Shown here: one piece after another, positions 8,801 through 15,211 of the stretch
How the letters are laid out: each line of letters starts with the position of its first letter
How positions within the stretch are numbered: the first letter of the stretch is position 1
Assembly (NCBI GenBank): GCA_003022085.1
Contig: PXQK01000081.1
Location: forward strand, 1 to 20,402
Reading direction: 5' to 3'
Length of the DNA stretch: 20,402 bases
Source: Halobacteriales archaeon QH_10_65_19
Lineage (GTDB): Archaea > Halobacteriota > Halobacteria > Halobacteriales > Haloarculaceae
Notes under the pieces: model-generated
What the model saw: the letters and a program-made list of their open reading frames with translations, nothing else
What the model was told of the DNA's origin: nothing
The model's database searches: none
Position numbers and translations under genes: made by a program

Positions 8801-8951
8801 GGGGCTGCTGTTCGATCAGGTCGAGGGCTCTCCCGGGGACCGCGTCGTCGCACCCGGCACTTCCTGTCGCTCGCAGCTGCTCGAACAGGAGGGACGCGAC
8901 AGCAAGCCGCCACACCCGATCCAGGCTCTCGACGATGCGCTAGTCGAGTGA
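5874..8951 (+). CDS. dld: FAD-binding lactate (D-2-hydroxyacid) dehydrogenase with fused Fe-S and CCG modules
   Basis: This 1025-residue flavoprotein of the GlcD/Dld type probably oxidises lactate, or another 2-hydroxyacid, to pyruvate and passes electrons to quinone. Residues about 50-240 are the FAD-binding PCMH domain (PRGGGTSLAGQA, GGCIGNNTTGAHS). Residues about 250-590 are the FAD-oxidase C-terminal domain (GSEGTLAVVTAATVSLEP, HAGPGVLHIRP, SGEHGDGRA). Fe-S motifs follow: Cys618/621/624/636 and Cys682/685/688/692. The C-terminal CCG module has Cys926, Cys955/956 and Cys998. That module is collinear with the C-terminus of the preceding gene, with identical cysteine spacing (29 and 42 residues). 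There are no membrane helices or signal. It is coupled to the upstream gene by ATGA. The D versus L stereospecificity and the lactate versus glycolate preference cannot be read from sequence. No lactate permease is in the window. Confidence 0.87.
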   Translation: MSDTADTRQPDPAADLRSNYDYQGENVERPGMLADLRSLVDGEVRFDTYTRNLYATDASAYQQLPIGVVAPTSTADVRAVMEYCADNDVPVLPRGGGTSLAGQAVNEAVVLDFKKEMNAVLDVDPDAGTARAQPGITLARLNDHLEPHGLKYAPDPAWGDKSVLGGCIGNNTTGAHSLKYEKADGYLEAVDVVLADGTVMTLGWMDVEDLHERAADVEAKLDDEADAVEGDVGIEERVYVEVSRILREQANEIERRYPDLIRNVSGYNLDKLVEDAERRGEVNVGRLMAGSEGTLAVVTAATVSLEPVPAEKSVVLLTYDGVIDAMRDVAPILEHDPAAVEVMDDVLLDLARDTAEFSELVGTLPEGTNSTLLVEFYADSVADGKQKVANLLADRLPGSEPWTGLEPADDATETDVDIQAVDALEAYDSKRQARFWKMRKAGLPILLSRTSDEKHLAFVEDTAVPAENLPAYVADFQALLDEHDTFASYYAHAGPGVLHIRPLLDLKSADGVETMYEISDAVTDLVIEYGGSVSGEHGDGRARTAWNRKLYGEDLWETFERLKRTFDPDLLLNPGNVCGDHDPREHLRYDADYEFDAGFEPTMHWDNENGFQGMAELCHGCAGCTGHQNTTGAVMCPTYRATQNEEITSTRGRANMLRRAMNGDLPEDPTDEEFIHEVLDLCIGCKGCKRDCPSGVDMAKLKAEVKHEYHQENGIPSRDRLFANVETLYGLGSRFAPLSNWAQAVPGAGFVMEKTLGIARERDLPTFTRATFRKWNQARTPAVSEAEADRKVLLVADPYTNYTQPEIGKAAVRVLEAAGVHVAIPGDVGDSGRPAHSKSMLDHARETARENVGALAPRVREGWDVVSVEPSDAVMYQNDYLDLLAGEDVEAVAANSYGVMEYLDRFGLDEGLEADADGVLTYHGHCQQTAIKKDYHAVAVLRRAGYAVDDLDSTCCGMAGSFGYEAEHYSMSRAIAGLLFDQVEGSPGDRVVAPGTSCRSQLLEQEGRDSKPPHPIQALDDALVE

Positions 8952-9004
8952 CAGCACCGGCCAGCCCGTCCGCCCGCAGCCACAACGGCTCCTAGCGGCC
9001 ACCG

Positions 9005-9472
9005 TCACTCGGCGACGTCGGCAACAGTCGCGTCGGCGCACTCGACGATCGTCTCCGGATCGATCGGGAAGACCGCCTGCGGCGTCCCGGCGGCAGCCCA
9101 GACAGTCCCGTACGTCGTCAGCGTCTCGTCTACGTAGACGGACACCTCGGTCTCGTGGCAGAACGGCGGGACGCCGCCGATCGACCACCCCAGCGTTTCC
9201 GCGACCTCGTCGGGCTCGGCCATCCGTGCTGTGTGGACACCCTGGAGGGTCGCCAGCGCCCGCGTGTCGACGCGGTTGGCACCGCTCGTGACGACCACCA
9301 CGAGCTGGTCGGCCACGAGCGCGATCGAACTCGCGATCTGTGCGACGTCACACCCGATCGCCGCCGCGGCGTCCTCGGCGGTCTTCGTCCCCTCCGGGAA
9401 CTCGTTGACGTCGACCTCGACCCCGTACTGCTCGCGTGCCTGCTCGCTGAACGCCGCTGCGCGCTCGTGCAT
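9005..9472 (-). CDS. YbaK/ProX-type aminoacyl-tRNA deacylase-domain protein
   Basis: This 155-residue, single-domain cytosolic protein belongs to the YbaK/prolyl-tRNA deacylase superfamily, which hydrolyses mischarged aminoacyl-tRNAs in trans. The order of elements is typical: N-terminal helix, EFPEGTKTAEDAAAAIGCDVAQI, the strand-rich core LVVVVTSGANRVD, then the signature GWSIGGVPPFCH, followed by YVDETLTTYGTVWAAAG. The usual lysine after the CDVAQI-type segment (KSL in many homologues) is serine here (IASSIALV), so activity or specificity may differ. A TATA-like sequence, AAGATACATTA on the minus strand at about 9495-9506, lies about 27 bases before the ATG. It converges with the lactate operon across 53 bases. 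The family is solid; the tRNA substrate is unknown. Confidence 0.85.
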   Translation of the reverse strand: MHERAAAFSEQAREQYGVEVDVNEFPEGTKTAEDAAAAIGCDVAQIASSIALVADQLVVVVTSGANRVDTRALATLQGVHTARMAEPDEVAETLGWSIGGVPPFCHETEVSVYVDETLTTYGTVWAAAGTPQAVFPIDPETIVECADATVADVAE

Positions 9473-9575
9473 ACCCTTGCTGCTCGATGCACCGTAATGT
9501 ATCTTTGGCGTCCCACCGGGGTTTCCCAGGGGGCGACCTCAGCCCCGTGGCTGCTGGGGGCGTCTCGGAGTGCGA

Positions 9576-10388
9576 TTACTCGCACGCGACCTCGACGGCG
9601 ACGGTCTCGCCGACCGACAGATCGATCCCCTCGCCGACGAGTTTGATTCCGAACGTGTCCCGCCCACAGAACAGCGCGATCCCGGTGACCGCCTTCCCGT
9701 TGACCTGCACCATGCAGTCGTGCCAACCGACGTCTCGACCCGAAACAGTGCCCACGGACGTCCCGGCGATCACGGCACTGTCACCCGGGCCCAGGAGGCC
9801 GCCGCAGTCGTAGTGGGGGAACCCGCCGTCGAGAACGCCGCCGTCGCTGGCGAGACCGGCGAATCGCCCGCCGGGGTCGGGGTGCGACGGGACGTCCAGC
9901 CGGGCCCACGTCCTGCCCCGCTCGGCGACGGTCCCGGTGCCGTCCCACGGAACAGGGTCAGGATCGACGCCGACCTCGATCGGTAGCGATCCGGACGCAC
10001 GGTAGAGGTCCGCGCCGTGTTCCCTGAACCCCAGGTGGATGTGGTTGGACACCCAGGGCGCGAAGAAGCCGGCCCGAACCAGGTCACCGACCGCCTCCCC
10101 GGTCGCGACGGTGTCGCCCGGCTCGACCCACGGTTTCACGTGCAACAGCCGGGCGACGTGCGTGCCGGTGTCGACGAGGACCAGGTGGTCGTGTGTCGCA
10201 GCGTAGGGCTTCGGCGGGGCCTTGACAGCCTGCGTGTCGATGACTTCCCCCGGGACTGGAGAGGGTGCGACGTTGTCTTCGGGGTAGAGGTCGATGGCAC
10301 AGCCACCCTCGTGGGCGACGTACGGGGAGTTGTACAGGCTGAAACGGCGGTACCCGAAGAGCACGTCCCGGGACAGCGAGACTGCCAT
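9576..10388 (-). CDS. M23 (lysostaphin-fold) metallopeptidase-like protein, cytosolic
   Basis: This 270-residue protein has an M23-like core: His26...Asp33 (HEGGCAID), the strand and turn RLLHVKPWVEPGDTVATGEA that resembles the H-x-x...vkvGd-V-x-xG stretch of the family, and His116-x-His118 (NHIHLGF). These are the usual zinc ligands and catalytic residues, although the His-Asp spacing is longer than in classical members. The C-terminal half, about 140-270, is unassigned and has several cysteines. No signal peptide or membrane segment is seen, so it is probably cytoplasmic, and archaea have no murein for it to cut. I prefer the ATG at 10388. A TATATC on the minus strand, about 28 bases upstream, fits a leaderless start, but an in-frame GTG at 10430 is possible and would add 14 residues. 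The substrate is unknown. Confidence 0.68.
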   Translation of the reverse strand: MAVSLSRDVLFGYRRFSLYNSPYVAHEGGCAIDLYPEDNVAPSPVPGEVIDTQAVKAPPKPYAATHDHLVLVDTGTHVARLLHVKPWVEPGDTVATGEAVGDLVRAGFFAPWVSNHIHLGFREHGADLYRASGSLPIEVGVDPDPVPWDGTGTVAERGRTWARLDVPSHPDPGGRFAGLASDGGVLDGGFPHYDCGGLLGPGDSAVIAGTSVGTVSGRDVGWHDCMVQVNGKAVTGIALFCGRDTFGIKLVGEGIDLSVGETVAVEVACE

Positions 10389-10574
10389 CGTCGTTGTGTT
10401 GGCCGAGACCGATATAGGCTCGTTGGTCACTACCTACACCGACGCTCCCCTTTAAGTACCATGCCGCGACCAGACCCACCGTGATCTGACAGCTGCCGCG
10501 GCGCGGACAGCGGGAGCGTGGCACACCGCGTCGCGGAGCGGCCGTGCCACCTGTTCGCCACCGGTAGCGACAGC

Positions 10575-10583
10575 CTTCTTAGC
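10575..10583 (+). promoter_or_regulatory. TATA-like box of the lipoate-ligase-family gene
   Basis: CTTCTTAGC is centred about 25 bases before the ATG at 10604. The intergenic region between this gene and the divergent M23-like gene (10389-10603, or 10431-10603 if the GTG start is used) also has a TTTAAGTA stretch near 10451-10458, which could serve the other strand. Confidence 0.4.
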
Positions 10584-10603
10584 TCTGTCCACCAACGACC
10601 GGT

Positions 10604-11287
10604 ATGCGCCTGCTTCGCGGCCGAATGCCGACGCCAGAGGCGGACAGGGAGCGGACGCACGACCTCGTGGATCACACGGCCGAGGCGGGCGAGCGCGCGC
10701 TGCGGGTCTGGACCCCACCCCCGCAAATCGCGTTCGGCCGGCGCGACACGAACCGCGACGGGTACGAGCGCGCCCGGGAGCTCGCAGCCGCGCGGGGGTA
10801 CGAACTGGTCGAGCGCACCGTCGGCGGACACGCCGTGGCTTTCACCGGCAGCACGGTCGCGTTCGTCGCGGCGGAGCCGGTCGAGGACACCCGGACGGGG
10901 ATTCAGGAGCGGTACGACGGCGCGGGGGCCGCGATTACAGATGCGCTCACGGCACTCGGGGTCGATGCCGAGCGCGGCGAACCGGACGGTGCGTTCTGTC
11001 CCGGCACCCACTCGCTGTCGGCCGAGGGCAAGATCGTCGGCCTCGCACAGCGGGTACACCGCGACGTCGCCGCCGTCTCGGGGCTCGTGGTCGTCCGGGA
11101 CCGCGATGAGATTGCGGACACCCTCGAACCGATCTACGGGGCGATCGAGATCCCCTTCGACCCGGACGCCGTCGGTAGCGTCGCTCGCGCCGGCGGTCCG
11201 GCCGATCCGGAAACAGTGTGCCGGCAGATCGAGCGAACGCTACTCGACGGGCGTGAGGCAACGGTAGCACAGGTTCGGGACACTTAG
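10604..11287 (+). CDS. Lipoate-protein ligase A family protein (BPL/LplA/LipB fold)
   Basis: This 227-residue protein has the biotin/lipoate ligase fold. An FGRRD element (44-48) and the RTVGGHAVAFTGSTVAF stretch (71-87) match the family's R-x-x-GG-x-A-V-x-H/F-x-G pattern. The strictly conserved lysine follows in SAEGKIVGLAQRV (Lys143). It would activate or transfer lipoate (or octanoate or another acyl acid) to E2 or glycine-cleavage H domains in the cytosol. It is shorter than bacterial LplA and lacks the C-terminal accessory domain, so it may act with a partner or as a transferase. The ATG at 10604 is supported by a TATA-like box about 25 bases upstream. The dihydroorotase gene starts 25 bases after its stop. 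The family is confident; the acyl substrate is inferred. Confidence 0.82.
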   Translation: MRLLRGRMPTPEADRERTHDLVDHTAEAGERALRVWTPPPQIAFGRRDTNRDGYERARELAAARGYELVERTVGGHAVAFTGSTVAFVAAEPVEDTRTGIQERYDGAGAAITDALTALGVDAERGEPDGAFCPGTHSLSAEGKIVGLAQRVHRDVAAVSGLVVVRDRDEIADTLEPIYGAIEIPFDPDAVGSVARAGGPADPETVCRQIERTLLDGREATVAQVRDT

Positions 11288-11312
11288 GGTCCCCGGCTGT
11301 CAGTCAGTACGT

Positions 11313-12638
11313 ATGCTCATCCGGAACGCGACGCTCGCGGACGGCCGCAGGCGTGACGTCCGCGTCAGCGGAGAGACGATAAACGCCGTCGTCTCCGGGC
11401 TGGACGCGACCGCCGACGAGCGCGTCGTCGACGCGACCGGCAAGCGACTGCTGCCCGGGATGATCGACACGCACGTCCACTTCCGCCAGCCAGGCTTCGA
11501 GCACAAGGAGACGTGGGAAACCGGGTCGAAAAGCGCCGCCGCAGGCGGTGTGACGACGGTCGTCGACCAGCCAAACACAGATCCGCCGACGGTCGACGGC
11601 GCGACGTTCGACGGGAAACTGGCATGCGCAAGAGAGTCGCTGGTCGACTTCGGCATCAACGGCGGCGTGACCGGCGACTGGCGTCCCGACACGCTGTTCG
11701 ACCGGCCGCTGTTCGCGCTCGGCGAGGTGTTCCTCGCCGACTCGCCCGGCGAAATGGGAATCGACGAGCCGCTGTTTGTCGACGCGCTCGAGCGCGCAGC
11801 CGTGGACGACGTGCGCGTGACCGTCCACGCCGAGGACGCCTCGTTGTTCAATCTGAGCGCGAAGGAGCGCGGCGATTCTGACGCCTGGAGCGCCTACCGG
11901 GCGGCACGGGCCGAAGTCGCCGCAGTGGAACGGGCATGTTCAGTCGCAGCTGAGCGGAACGTCGAGATACACGTCGCACACACCAGCACGCCACGCGGGA
12001 TCGACGCCGCTGCTGACGCGGGGATGACCTGCGAGGTCACACCCCACCACATGCTGCTCTCCCGGAGCGACCTCGACGACCTCGGAACGTTCGGACAGAT
12101 GAATCCCCCGCTCCGGCGGGAGAAACGCAGACAACGCGTCTACGAGCGCGTCGTCGACGGCCCCGTCGACATAATCGCGACCGACCACGCGCCCCATACC
12201 CGCGAGGAGAAGGACGCGGACGTCTGGAGCGCGCCAAGCGGCGTGCCCGGCGTCGAGACCGCGCTCCCGCTGTTGTTGGCCGAGGCGCGCCGTGGCTCGC
12301 TCGACTTTGAGCGCCTCCGCGACCTGACGGCTGCGAACCCCGCCGACGTATTTGGCCTCCCGAACAAAGGGACGGTCGCGGCGGGAAACCACGCCGACCT
12401 CGTGCTGGTCGACCCGGGGACGACAGAGACGATCCGGGGGGCCGAGTTGCACACGAACTGCGACTGGACGCCGTTCGACGGCCGACCCGGCGTCTTCCCA
12501 GAGTGGACAATGGTTCGCGGCGAACTGATCTACGAGCGGGACGCTGACGAACCGTTCGGCGCTCCTCGGGGCGAGAACGTGCGCGACAACTCCGACGAGG
12601 CGCCGACAGAGTCGGTCAACGGCGGGCAGAGCGACTAG
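11313..12638 (+). CDS. pyrC: Dihydroorotase
   Basis: This 441-residue class I-type dihydroorotase is an amidohydrolase that cyclises N-carbamoyl-aspartate to dihydroorotate in pyrimidine synthesis. Metal and catalytic motifs are in place: DTHVHFRQPG (His54, His56), the EHKE and TGSKSAAAGGVTT stretch (63-82), PNTDPPT, TVHAED (His172), HVAHTST (His220, His223) and IATDHAPH (Asp291). GVPGVET (311-317) and the C-terminal NPADVFGLPNKGTVAAGNHADL are also typical. The last 30 residues are an acidic tail outside the fold. It follows the lipoate-ligase-family gene by 25 bases and may be co-transcribed, although CTTAGGG over the preceding stop could act as its own TATA box. Its stop is one base from the stop of the convergent DUF5806-like gene. 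No other pyrimidine gene is in the window. Confidence 0.95.
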   Translation: MLIRNATLADGRRRDVRVSGETINAVVSGLDATADERVVDATGKRLLPGMIDTHVHFRQPGFEHKETWETGSKSAAAGGVTTVVDQPNTDPPTVDGATFDGKLACARESLVDFGINGGVTGDWRPDTLFDRPLFALGEVFLADSPGEMGIDEPLFVDALERAAVDDVRVTVHAEDASLFNLSAKERGDSDAWSAYRAARAEVAAVERACSVAAERNVEIHVAHTSTPRGIDAAADAGMTCEVTPHHMLLSRSDLDDLGTFGQMNPPLRREKRRQRVYERVVDGPVDIIATDHAPHTREEKDADVWSAPSGVPGVETALPLLLAEARRGSLDFERLRDLTAANPADVFGLPNKGTVAAGNHADLVLVDPGTTETIRGAELHTNCDWTPFDGRPGVFPEWTMVRGELIYERDADEPFGAPRGENVRDNSDEAPTESVNGGQSD

Positions 12639-12639
12639 G

Positions 12640-13206
12640 TTAGTCGTCGCCGGCGTCCGCTTCGAACTGGTGGCCGCAGTCGGGACAGGTCACCTCGTCG
12701 TGGCGCAGCGCCACGCTGTGCTCACGCACCTCACGCATCACCTCCGAGATGCGGTCCTCCGCCTCGAGTTCGTCCTCGACCGCGAGGTCGACGCCTTCGA
12801 CTTCGAGCAGGAACTTCGCTACCTCCGTCGCCTCGTACATCACGTCGTCGAGCTCCTCGGCAGTGAAGAAATCACACATCGCCCCGTACAGAAAGGTCGC
12901 ACCCGCCTTCCGGACTTTCTCCTCGAAGGAAGCCCGGGCCTGGTTGACCGCCTGCGGGGAGTAGGTGTCGGTCATGAACGGGACGAGATGGGGCAGATTC
13001 TCCCCGATCTTGGTCATCTCGACGCCGGTCTCGGTCCGAAAATCCGCACAGAGGCGGGCGATCGCCCACTCCCGGGCGGTGATGTAGGTCCGATCGCGGA
13101 GGAAGTCGTTGGCGCGGTCGTACGTGCTCCCGTCGATCTTCGTGAACTTGTCGTACGACCTGACGTCCGCGGGGAGTGTCGGTTCGTCGTCACCGGAGTC
13201 GTTCAT
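12640..13206 (-). CDS. Haloarchaeal conserved protein, DUF5806-like
   Basis: This 188-residue protein of unknown function resembles haloarchaeal proteins that I recall as DUF5806. An acidic N-terminal tail (MNDSGDDEPTLP) precedes a conserved body (SYDKFTKIDGSTYDRAND, ITAREWAIARLCADFRTETG, MTKIGENLPHLVPFM), a helical middle, and a C-terminal CPDCGHQF knuckle. The knuckle supplies only one CxxC pair, so zinc binding would need a second chain or other ligands. The open frame reaches back to 13287, but ATG 13206 is preferred because a T-rich TATA box at 13227-13236 is correctly spaced for it. It diverges from a UspA gene and converges with pyrC at a one-base gap. The function is unknown. The family name is from memory. 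Confidence 0.75.
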   Translation of the reverse strand: MNDSGDDEPTLPADVRSYDKFTKIDGSTYDRANDFLRDRTYITAREWAIARLCADFRTETGVEMTKIGENLPHLVPFMTDTYSPQAVNQARASFEEKVRKAGATFLYGAMCDFFTAEELDDVMYEATEVAKFLLEVEGVDLAVEDELEAEDRISEVMREVREHSVALRHDEVTCPDCGHQFEADAGDD

Positions 13207-13226
13207 AGTCCGGTGAAGGGACTGCT

Positions 13227-13236
13227 GTAAAAAAAA
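13227..13236 (-). promoter_or_regulatory. TATA-like box of the DUF5806-like gene
   Basis: On the minus strand this is a run of eight T followed by AC, centred about 26 bases before the ATG at 13206. It decides between the two possible starts of this gene. Confidence 0.55.
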
Positions 13237-13276
13237 GGGTGTCGACGGTTCGTCGCTGTCGGGGGGTGTCGCCGCG

Positions 13277-13285
13277 CTTTTGTAC
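13277..13285 (+). promoter_or_regulatory. TATA-like box of the UspA-GNAT operon
   Basis: CTTTTGTAC is centred about 26 bases before the ATG at 13307, as expected for a leaderless haloarchaeal transcript. It argues against the upstream in-frame ATG at 13280. Confidence 0.55.
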
Positions 13286-13306
13286 ACGGCGCGCGTCCGG
13301 AGTCAC

Positions 13307-13669
13307 ATGCGCGTTATTGTCGGCGTCGACGGGACCGATCACGGAATACGCGCGCTTGACCGGACGATCGAACGCGCGCGGGAAGCCGGCGACGAGGTGA
13401 CGGTCGCAGTCTACGCGACAGGGGACGCGTCGCTCGACGAGATCGAGGCGAGCGTCCGCGACCGGCTGGAGACCCGATCGTTCGACGCGGCCATCGAGCC
13501 GATCACGGGGAGTCCGGGAAGCCGGCTGGTCGAACTGGCGGAGGAGGGCGACTACGACCGCATCGTGTTGTCCGGCGGGCACCGGAGCCCGCTCGGAAAG
13601 ATACAGCTCGGGAGCACGCTCGAGTTCGTCCTGGTAAACGCCCGCACGACGGTGACGCTGGTACGATGA
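13307..13669 (+). CDS. Short UspA-family universal stress protein
   Basis: This 120-residue, single Usp-domain protein begins with the family strand and loop MRVIVGVDGTDHGIRALDRT, with the conserved aspartate at residue 8, and ends with a Usp C-terminal segment (IVLSGGHRSPLGKIQLGSTLEFVLVNARTTVTLV). The nucleotide-binding loop is a variant of the G-x2-G-x9-G(S/T) pattern: the second glycine is histidine, but the closing GS is present. Binding of ATP is therefore uncertain. Its TGA overlaps the ATG of the GNAT gene (ATGA at 13666-13669), so the two are translationally coupled. That pairing suggests that the acetyltransferase and the stress protein act together, but no partner is proved. The ATG at 13307 is preferred over 13280 on promoter spacing. 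Confidence 0.85.
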   Translation: MRVIVGVDGTDHGIRALDRTIERAREAGDEVTVAVYATGDASLDEIEASVRDRLETRSFDAAIEPITGSPGSRLVELAEEGDYDRIVLSGGHRSPLGKIQLGSTLEFVLVNARTTVTLVR

Positions 13670-14196
13670 CTACGTCTTTCCCAGACGAGCCGGTCGGCGG
13701 GTTCCCGCCCCCACCCCGGACCGTGACCGACAAGCAGGGTCGTGAGATCGACCTGTACGAGGCCGGTGCCGGCGAGATCGACGCGCTTTTCGAGATGTAC
13801 CTGGCGTTCGACCCGAAGGACAGAGCCCAGGGCATCCCACCGACCGGCGAGGAGGCGATCAGAGAGTGGCTCGAACTGCTCGAGGCGGCAAACTCGCTAC
13901 ACGTCGTCGCGGCACACGACGGCGACATCGTCGGCCACGTCATGCTAGTCGGCGATGGCGAGGGTAGCTACGAACTCGCGATCTTCGTCCTGCAGCCCTA
14001 CCAGGGCGCCCACATCGGAACCGAGCTCGTGCGAACCGGGCTGGGACTCGGCGAAGCCCGGGGCATCGAACGCGTCTGGCTCTCCGTCGAGCGGTGGAAC
14101 GATGCTGCTGTCGCTCTCTACGAAAAGATCGGGTTCGAAACCACCAGCTCCGCGAGCTTCGAGATGGAGATGGCGCTCCGGCTGGACCGGCTCTAG
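13666..14196 (+). CDS. GNAT-family N-acetyltransferase
   Basis: This 176-residue acetyl-CoA-dependent acetyltransferase has a proline-rich N-terminal lead (about 1-25) followed by a complete GNAT fold. Motif A is LAIFVLQPYQGAHIGTELVR with the Q-G-A-H-I-G acetyl-CoA pyrophosphate loop, and motif B is SVERWNDAAVALYEKIGFE. The central strand GDIVGHVMLVGDG leads into motif A. The acceptor (protein lysine, N-terminus or small molecule) cannot be told. It is coupled to the upstream UspA gene by an ATGA overlap. Its TAG overlaps the stop codon of the convergent degenerate UspA gene in the shared sequence CTAG. There is no signal or membrane segment. Confidence 0.88.
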   Translation: MTTSFPDEPVGGFPPPPRTVTDKQGREIDLYEAGAGEIDALFEMYLAFDPKDRAQGIPPTGEEAIREWLELLEAANSLHVVAAHDGDIVGHVMLVGDGEGSYELAIFVLQPYQGAHIGTELVRTGLGLGEARGIERVWLSVERWNDAAVALYEKIGFETTSSASFEMEMALRLDRL

Positions 14197-14609
14197 ACCG
14201 ACAGCACCGGCTGGCTCGCGTATTCGAGGACGTGCAGCGCCGCTTTTCCGAGAACTTCGTCGGCAGCACCGCTCGCGTTCTCCCGGGGTACCACGAGGAA
14301 GTCCGCATCGAGTTCGTCCGCGGCGTCGAGCACGACGCTCCCGGGCGTCCGGCCGAGCCGGGTAGGGGAAAAGCCTACCGCTCCGGAGTGTGAGAGTTCC
14401 ACCGTTTCGGGTAGTTGCTCCCGAATGCGGCCAGTCACCGCCCGCTGCTGCTGGGCGACGGTCTCGGCCGACACGTCGCCGACTTCGACGCCGTGCATGA
14501 CCCGCCCGTCGAGGATGTATAGGAGGTGTAGGTCGGCGTCGTAGCGCTCGGCGATCGAAATCGCGTACTCGGCGGCTTCGACCGCCTCAATCAAAAACCC
14601 GCCGATCAC
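14193..14609 (-). CDS. Degenerate UspA-family protein lacking the first strand
   Basis: This 138-residue Usp-like protein begins at GTG 14609. The first recognisable family segment is EAVEAAEYAISIAERYDADLHLLYILDG, which belongs to helix 1 and strand 2. The usual N-terminal strand with its ATP-contacting aspartate (...DGS) is missing, and the in-frame sequence upstream does not restore it or offer an ATG. In the C-terminal loop the first glycine of G-x2-G is lost (VPRENASG) and the closing GS is GK. The protein is thus unlikely to bind ATP in the normal way. It is divergent from an intact UspA at 14669 across 59 bases and convergent with the GNAT gene with a 4-base overlap. It may be a decaying paralogue or a non-nucleotide-binding Usp. 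The start is uncertain. Confidence 0.62.
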   Translation of the reverse strand: MIGGFLIEAVEAAEYAISIAERYDADLHLLYILDGRVMHGVEVGDVSAETVAQQQRAVTGRIREQLPETVELSHSGAVGFSPTRLGRTPGSVVLDAADELDADFLVVPRENASGAADEVLGKAALHVLEYASQPVLSV

Positions 14610-14638
14610 CGCTCGTGTGCGGGCGAGAGATCGCGCGG

Positions 14639-14647
14639 CTTTTGATG
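14639..14647 (+). promoter_or_regulatory. TATA-like box of the 14669 UspA gene
   Basis: CTTTTGATG is centred about 26 bases before the ATG at 14669. This matches the spacing and sequence style of the promoter at 13277-13285. Confidence 0.5.
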
Positions 14648-14648
14648 T

Positions 14649-14665
14649 CCCCGCCAGTAGCGGGG
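14649..14665. promoter_or_regulatory. Perfect 6+6 dyad between the divergent UspA genes
   Basis: CCCCGC (14649-14654) and GCGGGG (14660-14665) flank the five bases CAGTA. The dyad lies between the TATA-like box and the ATG of the intact UspA gene. A bound dimer, or the folded DNA, would cover the expected transcription start. It may be an operator; chance is possible in GC-rich DNA. Confidence 0.4.
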
Positions 14666-14668
14666 CGT

Positions 14669-15109
14669 ATGTTCGAGACGGTGGTCATCGCAACAGACGG
14701 CTCAGACAGCACAAAGCGGGGCGTTCGCGCGGCGCTGGACCTGGCCGACCGGTTCGACGCGACCGTCCACGCCCTGTACGTCCTCGACGCCGACGAGATC
14801 CACGGCACACCCGAGGCTGTCCGCGACGACCTGCGCGAGGCGATGCAGACGGCCGGCAACAAGGCGCTCTCGTTCGTGCGCGACGAGGGAGGAGGCGAGG
14901 TCGAGACCGCTGTCAGGGAGGGAAAACCCGCGGACCAGATAATCGAGTACGCCGAAGAGGTCGACGCAGACGTGATCACGCTGGGGACACGGGGCCGCCA
15001 CGACGAACACGCGTTTCTGCTCGGCAGCGTCGCCGAAGCAGTCGCCCGCCGGGCGCCGATGCCCGTGCTGACAATCCGCCAGCTCGGGGACAGCGAGGCA
15101 ACAGCCTAA
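14669..15109 (+). CDS. UspA-family universal stress protein, intact
   Basis: This 146-residue, single Usp-domain protein is complete. It starts MFETVVIATDGSDSTKRG, with the ATP-contacting aspartate at residue 9, and it has the exact nucleotide-binding pattern G-x2-G-x9-G-S in GTRGRHDEHAFLLGS, followed by the MPVLTI strand. ATP binding and dimer formation are therefore expected from the family. The open frame reaches back to 14615, but ATG 14669 gives the normal family N-terminus and has a TATA-like box about 26 bases upstream. It is divergent from the degenerate UspA. A DHH-phosphoesterase pseudogene begins 102 bases downstream with its own promoter-like box. It is cytosolic; the physiological trigger is unknown. 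Confidence 0.92.
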   Translation: MFETVVIATDGSDSTKRGVRAALDLADRFDATVHALYVLDADEIHGTPEAVRDDLREAMQTAGNKALSFVRDEGGGEVETAVREGKPADQIIEYAEEVDADVITLGTRGRHDEHAFLLGSVAEAVARRAPMPVLTIRQLGDSEATA

Positions 15110-15211
15110 CTCCGCCAGACCCGGGCGGCGGCGTGAGCGGTCCGTCTCTTCCCGACGGTGTCGGCCCGGACGTATCGCGCCCTTCTTTGCGCTCGACTTC
15201 CAGCGTTAGGT

